A stretch of DNA of 36,814 nucleotides, from assembly GCA_016936395.1 (NCBI GenBank), contig JAFGXY010000034.1, forward strand, positions 1-36,814, written 5' to 3'. The first letter of the stretch is position 1; every line of letters begins with the position of its first letter. Source of the stretch: Paracoccaceae bacterium (lineage in GTDB: Bacteria; Pseudomonadota; Alphaproteobacteria; Rhodobacterales; Rhodobacteraceae). The translations under genes and the position numbers were made by a program. The notes under the pieces were generated by a model. The model ran no database searches and was not told where the DNA came from. It worked only from the letters and a program-made list of their open reading frames with translations. This document shows, piece after piece, positions 33,096 to 36,814 of the stretch.

Positions 33096-33463
33096 TTAAA
33101 GTGCTTAAGGCTTTGGTTTCTTATCACAATTCAGAACGCACAGGCTGCTCGGTAGCTGTCCGAAAGTCCACAAAACTCAATCTGGACCATACTTGGCCAA
33201 GAAAAGCTTCCGGGGCCTTGAGCTACCATTCCTGGGGTCATGCCTTACCCCTGTAGTTCTGACGCTTTTGTGGTCTGCATCAAGCTTTACGGGCGTTCAT
33301 GCTTCCTTTAGAACGTATGGAGAACATGCAGAAGTTGCTGACAAGCTTCTTCGGGCAGGTTACACCATGGCCAGGGCATGTGGCCAGAGGCGCGCCGAGA
33401 TGTAGAGTCTGGTCACCTCACAGCATGTGAGAGCAATAAGAAACGAAGCGGGAGCACCGGACC
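33096..33463. other. Low-GC boundary region without a recognised gene
   Basis: This 368-base stretch separates the broken metallo-hydrolase from the restriction-modification operon. By eye it is clearly lower in GC than the chromosome to the left. A small inverted repeat, CTTAA-AGTGC-TTAAG (33095-33109), lies exactly at the junction. A frame starting with TTG at 33193 could encode 70 residues, but it has no ribosome-binding site or known family. The promoter for the methyltransferase should lie in the last 100 bases; no strong consensus is seen. No tRNA, integrase or insertion-sequence end is recognisable. Confidence 0.5.
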
Positions 33464-34525
33464 ATGACGAGCGGATTTACCTTCATCGACCTTTTCGCAG
33501 GCATTGGAGGTCTTCGGCAAGCCATGGAGAGCATCGGTGGGCGCTGCGTCTTCACCTCTGAGTGGGACAAGTATGCCCGCATCACTTACGAAGCCAACTA
33601 CCGGGACAACCGCCCTATCGCGGGCGACATTCGTGAAGTGAACGCAGCAGACGTGCCCGACCACACAGTCCTTTGCGCAGGGTTCCCGTGCCAGCCATTC
33701 TCGATTGCAGGCGTCTCCAAGAAAAATTCACTTGGCCGCAAGCACGGGTTCGAGGACGAGGCACAAGGCACCCTGTTCTATGATGTGATCCGCATGTTGA
33801 AGCATCATCGTCCCTCAGCCTTCTTGCTGGAGAACGTTAAGAACCTTCGCAGCCACGACAAAGGCAAGACTTACACGGTGATCGTGGGTGCCTTGGAAGC
33901 GCTCGGTTACACGGTGAAAGCCAAGGTGATCGACGCCAAGCACTTTCTGCCGCAGCACCGGGAACGGATTGTCCTGGTCGGATTTCTTGAGGATACGGGC
34001 TTCACGTTCGATGACTTGGCGTTGCCTGAGAAAGGCCTCGTCACAATGTCGAATATCCTGCACCCCGAGGATGGCACCGAAACGCCAGAACGCGACTACA
34101 CGGTTGGGCCGGATGCCGTCGTCAACCCGAAGTATACCCTCACCGATCATCTTTGGGGATACCTCCAGGGGTATGCTGACAAGCACAAGTCAGCGGGCAA
34201 CGGCTTTGGCTTTGGCCTGGTTGGCCCCGACGACACCTGCCGCACCCTTTCCGCCCGCTACCACAAGGACGGGTCGGAGATACTGATTGCCCAGCCTGGC
34301 AAGAACCCCCGCAGGCTGACGCCCAGGGAGTGCGCCCGGATCATGGGCTACCCTGAGAGCTTCATCATCCCGGATGAACCGGGCCGAAAAGTCAGTGACA
34401 CCCAAGCCTACCGGCAATTTGGGAACAGCGTCGCCGTGCCAGTCTTCAAAGAGGTCGCCAAGATCATGGCCCCTCACATCGCAGCTTCCATTGACCTGAA
34501 GAAGCGCCTGGCGGCCGTTGGCTGA
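33464..34525 (+). CDS. DNA cytosine-C5 methyltransferase (Dcm-like)
   Basis: The 353-residue enzyme methylates cytosine at C5 within a specific site. All main motifs are present: I DLFAGIGG (9-16), [10 protein letters not shown] with catalytic Cys76, VI ENVKNL (123-128), VIII QHRERI (164-169) and X GNSVAVPV near residue 321. The target-recognition region lies between VIII and X (about 200-290). Pairing with Vsr and with an EcoRII-N-like protein suggests a CCWGG-like target, but specificity cannot be read from sequence. GGGAG lies 8-12 bases upstream of ATG 33464. The last 8 bases overlap vsr. GC and codon use are lower than in the core genes, which fits acquisition by transfer. Confidence 0.96.
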   Translation: MTSGFTFIDLFAGIGGLRQAMESIGGRCVFTSEWDKYARITYEANYRDNRPIAGDIREVNAADVPDHTVLCAGFPCQPFSIAGVSKKNSLGRKHGFEDEAQGTLFYDVIRMLKHHRPSAFLLENVKNLRSHDKGKTYTVIVGALEALGYTVKAKVIDAKHFLPQHRERIVLVGFLEDTGFTFDDLALPEKGLVTMSNILHPEDGTETPERDYTVGPDAVVNPKYTLTDHLWGYLQGYADKHKSAGNGFGFGLVGPDDTCRTLSARYHKDGSEILIAQPGKNPRRLTPRECARIMGYPESFIIPDEPGRKVSDTQAYRQFGNSVAVPVFKEVAKIMAPHIAASIDLKKRLAAVG

Positions 34526-34931
34526 CGTTCACGACAAGGCCACGCGCAGCCGAAACATGGCTGCGATCAAGGCCAAGAACACCAAGCCCGAGATGATTGT
34601 AAGGCGTGGCCTCCACGAACGGGGGCTAAGGTTCCGCTTGCACCGTCGAGACCTGCCAGGCTGCCCCGATCTCGTTTTTTCATCGCGGCGAATAGCCCTC
34701 TTTGTCCACGGGTGCTTCTGGCACGCCCATCAGGGTTGCCGCTATTTCAGACTGCCTGGGACAGACCAGGAGCGATGGCAAACAAAGCTCGAGGGCAACA
34801 GGACCCGTGACGAGCGAGACCAAGCAGCCCTCAGAAGCCTTGGCTGGCAGGTCATCGTGGTCTGGGAGTGCGAATTACGGGGAGATGTGACAAAGCGACT
34901 TGACGAGCTTGCCACGATAATACGAGCTTAA
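34518..34931 (+). CDS. vsr: Very short patch repair endonuclease Vsr
   Basis: Vsr nicks DNA 5' of T:G mismatches that arise by deamination of 5-methylcytosine, so it protects the genome from mutation caused by the adjacent methyltransferase. The 137-residue product has [20 protein letters not shown] at the start, the catalytic Asp51 in GCPDLVF, the zinc and active-site block [11 protein letters not shown] (Cys66, His69, His71, Cys74) and [12 protein letters not shown] with Cys118. The start is TTG 34518, inside the methyltransferase end; it is favoured because the family N-terminus MADVHDK begins there. The overlap implies coupled translation. Confidence 0.96.
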   Translation: MADVHDKATRSRNMAAIKAKNTKPEMIVRRGLHERGLRFRLHRRDLPGCPDLVFSSRRIALFVHGCFWHAHQGCRYFRLPGTDQERWQTKLEGNRTRDERDQAALRSLGWQVIVVWECELRGDVTKRLDELATIIRA

Positions 34932-34957
34932 GGCCAACAAATCCAAATGGATGGCCA

Positions 34958-35899
34958 ATGCTCGACACCTCAGTTTTCAAGAAGCTAGCCCACAACGACA
35001 CGGGACAGGCGCGCGGCCACCAAGGGGGTATCGTTATCCCCAAAGCAATCTCGCAATTCTTCCCACCCCTCCCCGCCGTTACGGCAGTTGGGGGCCCGAC
35101 AGTTGACTCAATCCTGTCCGCCGACCTGTTTGTGGATGGACAGAGGGTCGATACAATCCAAACACGCTACCAGCATCAGACCTGGGGTGGCACCAGACCC
35201 CCAGAAAGAAGACTGACTGACAATCTTGGCCCGCTCAGGAATGAAGCGTCGGAAGATGATATTCTGTTGTTCACCAAAGACTTGGATGATGATGGATATA
35301 TCCAGCTTCACCTTCTTCGTAAGGGCACTCCCGAATATGCAGCCCTCAACGCCAAGATAGGCACATCAAGGTGGGGGCCAGTGGACCCTGCCAATCCACC
35401 CGTCACGATCACACAGATAGTCGAGGCCGAGGAATACGTTGAGGAGGAAGCCGCTGAGCCTCCATTTGCCTTCGATGAAGAACGCGGGACAACCGAAACC
35501 ACAACCATCCGGAAGGCCCGCGACAGGGCATTTCGGGGCAAGGTGCTGGAACAGTATGACAACCGCTGTGCCTTCACAGGGCGGAAATTCATCTCACCGG
35601 TCGGCAACATGGTCTTGGGGCTGGACGCTGCGCACGTAATCCCCGTCAGCGAGAAGGGTTCAGACCACCCTGCGAATGGCCTGCCGTTGACCAAGGACCT
35701 GCACTGGGCGTTCGACCGTGGGCTGATCGGCGTTGCGCCTGACCGGACCATACTTGTGCCCGCCTCCGTCCGTGCCCTTCCCGGCAATGAGTTTTTGAGT
35801 GACCTGCATGGGCAGCCGATCAGGGAAGCCCACGACGCCAACCTTCGGGTGATGGACGAGGCCCTACAGTGGCACCGGCAGAACCGCCTCGTTGAATAG
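34958..35899 (+). CDS. Putative restriction endonuclease: EcoRII-N-like domain fused to HNH
   Basis: The 313-residue protein appears to have two domains. Residues 7-135 resemble the N-terminal effector DNA-binding domain of EcoRII (B3-like fold): FKKLAHNDTGQARGHQGGI, IPKAISQFFPPL, an Arg-rich TRPPERRLTDN and ILLFTKDLDDDGYIQ. An acidic linker follows (155-178). Residues 190-265 form an HNH_2-type nuclease with FTGRKF, LDAAHVIPVSEKGSD, NGLPLTKDLHWAFDRG and key His226, Asn240, His249 and Asp253. EcoRII itself has a PD-(D/E)XK domain at this place. It lies 26 bases after vsr in the same direction and is the likely restriction partner of the methyltransferase. The target and activity are inferred. 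Confidence 0.85.
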   Translation: MLDTSVFKKLAHNDTGQARGHQGGIVIPKAISQFFPPLPAVTAVGGPTVDSILSADLFVDGQRVDTIQTRYQHQTWGGTRPPERRLTDNLGPLRNEASEDDILLFTKDLDDDGYIQLHLLRKGTPEYAALNAKIGTSRWGPVDPANPPVTITQIVEAEEYVEEEAAEPPFAFDEERGTTETTTIRKARDRAFRGKVLEQYDNRCAFTGRKFISPVGNMVLGLDAAHVIPVSEKGSDHPANGLPLTKDLHWAFDRGLIGVAPDRTILVPASVRALPGNEFLSDLHGQPIREAHDANLRVMDEALQWHRQNRLVE

Positions 35900-36019
35900 G
35901 GCCACCCCACGACGTGTAACAGTTGATTGGCTGTCTCGGTGCCTCTTTGGCTATGCCGAACAAGCGCTTAGTCGTCCGAGAAGCATGTTTGGGCTAATCT
36001 GAGACCGGATAGGACAGCA

Positions 36020-36044
36020 AAAAGCCCGCACGAAGCGGGCTGAT
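36020..36044. terminator. Terminator-like hairpin after the restriction gene
   Basis: AGCCCGC (36023-36029) and GCGGGCT (36035-36041) form a perfect 7-base-pair stem with an ACGAA loop, preceded by AAAAA. It lies 120 bases after the HNH gene and just beyond the end of the convergent 72-codon gene. On the minus strand the stem is followed by UUUUUGCUGU, so it best serves the minus-strand gene at 36064-36282. The rest of 35900-36063 holds no gene. Confidence 0.7.
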
Positions 36045-36063
36045 TGGCGGGAAGTTGGTGTGG

Positions 36064-36282
36064 TCAGTAGCCGGCGCTCATTTCTCCGTGCGCCACAAAG
36101 TCTGCCCGCATCTCTTCCAGTTCAGCAATGCCAGTCGCCTCTGCTCGGCGGGCATACTCGGCAAAGGCACTTCGTGGCAAATGGTTGAGGGTGCGATGCT
36201 CTTCCATCATCAGCGTTTCAATGAGGCCCGCAAACCTCTTGAAGTCAGCGGGCAGCAGGTCAGCGATGGTCTGCTTATACAT
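36064..36282 (-). CDS. Small hypothetical protein of the island (72 residues)
   Basis: The product is acidic and mostly helical: MYKQTIADLLPADFKRFAGL, IETLMMEEHRTLNHLPRSAF and AEYARRAEATGIAELEEMRA. GGAG lies 8 bases before ATG 36282, a good ribosome-binding site, and a clear terminator follows, so this is likely a real gene. No family is recognised. Its helical, charged nature would fit a small phage- or plasmid-type accessory protein, but that is only an impression. It belongs to the low-GC region that begins near 33,096. Confidence 0.6.
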   Translation of the reverse strand: MYKQTIADLLPADFKRFAGLIETLMMEEHRTLNHLPRSAFAEYARRAEATGIAELEEMRADFVAHGEMSAGY

Positions 36283-36324
36283 GGCAAGTCTCCGTTGCTA
36301 CTGGAACAGAATGTCGGGAAAGGC

Positions 36325-36344
36325 TTTGCCCGCGAATGGGCAAA
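36325..36344. other. Inverted repeat upstream of the 72-residue gene
   Basis: TTTGCCC (36325-36331) and GGGCAAA (36338-36344) form a perfect inverted repeat with a 6-base loop, 43 bases upstream of the ATG at 36282. Its position suits an operator or a leader hairpin; no U-run follows directly. It may control the small gene downstream on the minus strand. Confidence 0.35.
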
Positions 36345-36363
36345 ACGCTGATTGCTGGAAATA

Positions 36364-36392
36364 GAAAGGGCGACCAAACTGGCCGCCCTTTC
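36364..36392 (-). terminator. Terminator downstream of the 68-residue gene
   Basis: GAAAGGGCG (36364-36372) and CGCCCTTTC (36384-36392) form a perfect 9-base-pair stem with an 11-base loop, directly after the stop codon of the 36396-36602 gene on the minus strand. The U-rich end of the stem (CUUUCUAU on the RNA) serves as a short U-run. It is a likely intrinsic terminator. Confidence 0.7.
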
Positions 36393-36395
36393 CGA

Positions 36396-36602
36396 TCACT
36401 CAGCAGCGAACCCCCATTTCCTTTTGGGTGGAGGTTCCCGCATCAGTTGACGTAGGTCCTGAATGGCGGCAAGTTCATCGCGAAGCATTTGCTCATAGGC
36501 TAGTTGCTTCCGATGGTCCCTCAGGGCTTTACCCCTACGGATTGCCGCTTGAATTGGTGTCTCTTGCGCTCCCACCAAGTTGAGCAAGAGATACCTTTTC
36601 AT
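36396..36602 (-). CDS. Small basic hypothetical protein of the island (68 residues)
   Basis: The product is highly charged and helical: MKRYLLLNLVGAQETPIQAA, IRRGKALRDHRKQLAYEQML, RDELAAIQDLRQLMREPPPK and a short RKWGFAAE tail. No family is recognised. Its ATG (36602-36600) overlaps the stop codon of the upstream 53-codon ORF as ATGA, so the two are translationally coupled. A terminator follows the stop codon. Overlap, terminator and base composition support it as a real gene of the inserted region. Confidence 0.6.
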   Translation of the reverse strand: MKRYLLLNLVGAQETPIQAAIRRGKALRDHRKQLAYEQMLRDELAAIQDLRQLMREPPPKRKWGFAAE

Positions 36603-36760
36603 TCAGTCACTGGCTTTCCCGCACCACGGCGCTTGGGAACGTCCACACCATCTTTCCGCAGGCGAGCCGCCACAGAGGCAACCGACCGTGCGGTCGTGCT
36701 GCATCCCTTAAATTCGGCGTGGACCAGTTTGGTCTTGTCGCGTATTTGTGCCGCTCCCAT
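36599..36760 (-). CDS. Small protein with possible helix-turn-helix (53 residues)
   Basis: The ORF encodes MGAAQIRDKTKLVHAEFKGC, STTARSVASVAARLRKDGVD and VPKRRGAGKPVTE. The segment SVASVAARLRKDGVDVPKRR resembles the recognition half of helix-turn-helix regions in small phage proteins, where a repeated SVA/xxLRxxGVxVPKR pattern is common. The resemblance is short. The stop codon overlaps the start of the next gene (ATGA), which supports translation. No strong ribosome-binding site is seen before ATG 36760. A frame from further right cannot be excluded because the window ends at 36814. Confidence 0.5.
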   Translation of the reverse strand: MGAAQIRDKTKLVHAEFKGCSTTARSVASVAARLRKDGVDVPKRRGAGKPVTE

Positions 36761-36814
36761 TGCTCGTTTAGGCCACCTGGCGTTCGAAGGCCAAGGGGCT
36801 TTTTCCTCCCAACG

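Noticed and set aside
33193-33405. 70-codon frame from a TTG start before the methyltransferase, considered as a controller protein
   Set aside because: No ribosome-binding site, no helix-turn-helix and no recognised family.
1-36814. CRISPR array, integrase or transposase
   Set aside because: No regularly spaced repeats and no recombinase or transposase motifs were seen on either strand; short decayed fragments could be missed by eye.

Overview
The window is a stretch of chromosome from an alphaproteobacterium of the Rhodobacterales (Rhodobacter/Paracoccaceae type). The basis is high GC by eye, the characteristic protein set (a DUF1013/TrcR cell-cycle regulator, a COQ9-family protein, dnaX-ybaB-recR, rsfS-rlmH) and short intergenic repeats of a type I associate with this order. 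The genus cannot be fixed from the sequence alone.

Layout. Bases 1-5729: the start of folC, accD, a DUF1624 acyltransferase-like membrane protein, then ilvD followed by a lipoprotein and two uncharacterised genes. Bases 5959-11070: an AEC permease, S-formylglutathione hydrolase, a YaiI-type protein, then a DMT permease, a HAD hydrolase and an ornithine cyclodeaminase-like enzyme overlapping end to end. A tRNA-Pro(CGG) follows. Bases 11343-18604, mostly on the minus strand: a second DMT permease and the leucine genes leuC, leuD and leuB, which are interleaved with unrelated membrane and secreted proteins. leuC is preceded by a promoter-like sequence, a 29-codon ORF and a hairpin that overlaps the stop codon of that ORF. 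Bases 18655-26782: a SOUL protein, rsfS-rlmH, a phosphatase, dnaX-ybaB-recR, trcR, RNase T2, a quinone oxidoreductase and a COQ9 protein. Bases 26891-32568: rpsU, a divergent Lrp/ald pair, a frameshifted MsrQ-like gene, mscL, a GNAT enzyme, azlCD and a lipoprotein. Together leuBCD, ilvD, azlCD and the Lrp/ald pair give the window a strong branched-chain amino acid and alanine theme.

From about 33,096 to the end the character changes. Base composition falls, codon use shifts and housekeeping genes stop. The switch lies beside a 5'-truncated metallo-beta-lactamase-fold gene of which only the C-terminal part remains, so it looks like an insertion boundary. The inserted DNA carries a compact three-gene restriction-modification system: a cytosine-C5 methyltransferase, an overlapping Vsr mismatch endonuclease, and a putative restriction enzyme. 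That enzyme pairs an EcoRII-N-like DNA-recognition domain with an HNH nuclease in place of the PD-(D/E)XK domain of EcoRII. Three small unknown proteins follow, two of them coupled by an ATGA overlap. No integrase or transposase is visible; the far end of the island lies beyond the window.

The most interesting items are the EcoRII-N/HNH enzyme in its Dcm-Vsr operon, the broken gene at the island edge, the leuC leader, the dispersed repeat family, and three genes with disturbed reading frames or starts (MsrQ-like, rsfS, and the secreted endonuclease/phosphatase-like gene).
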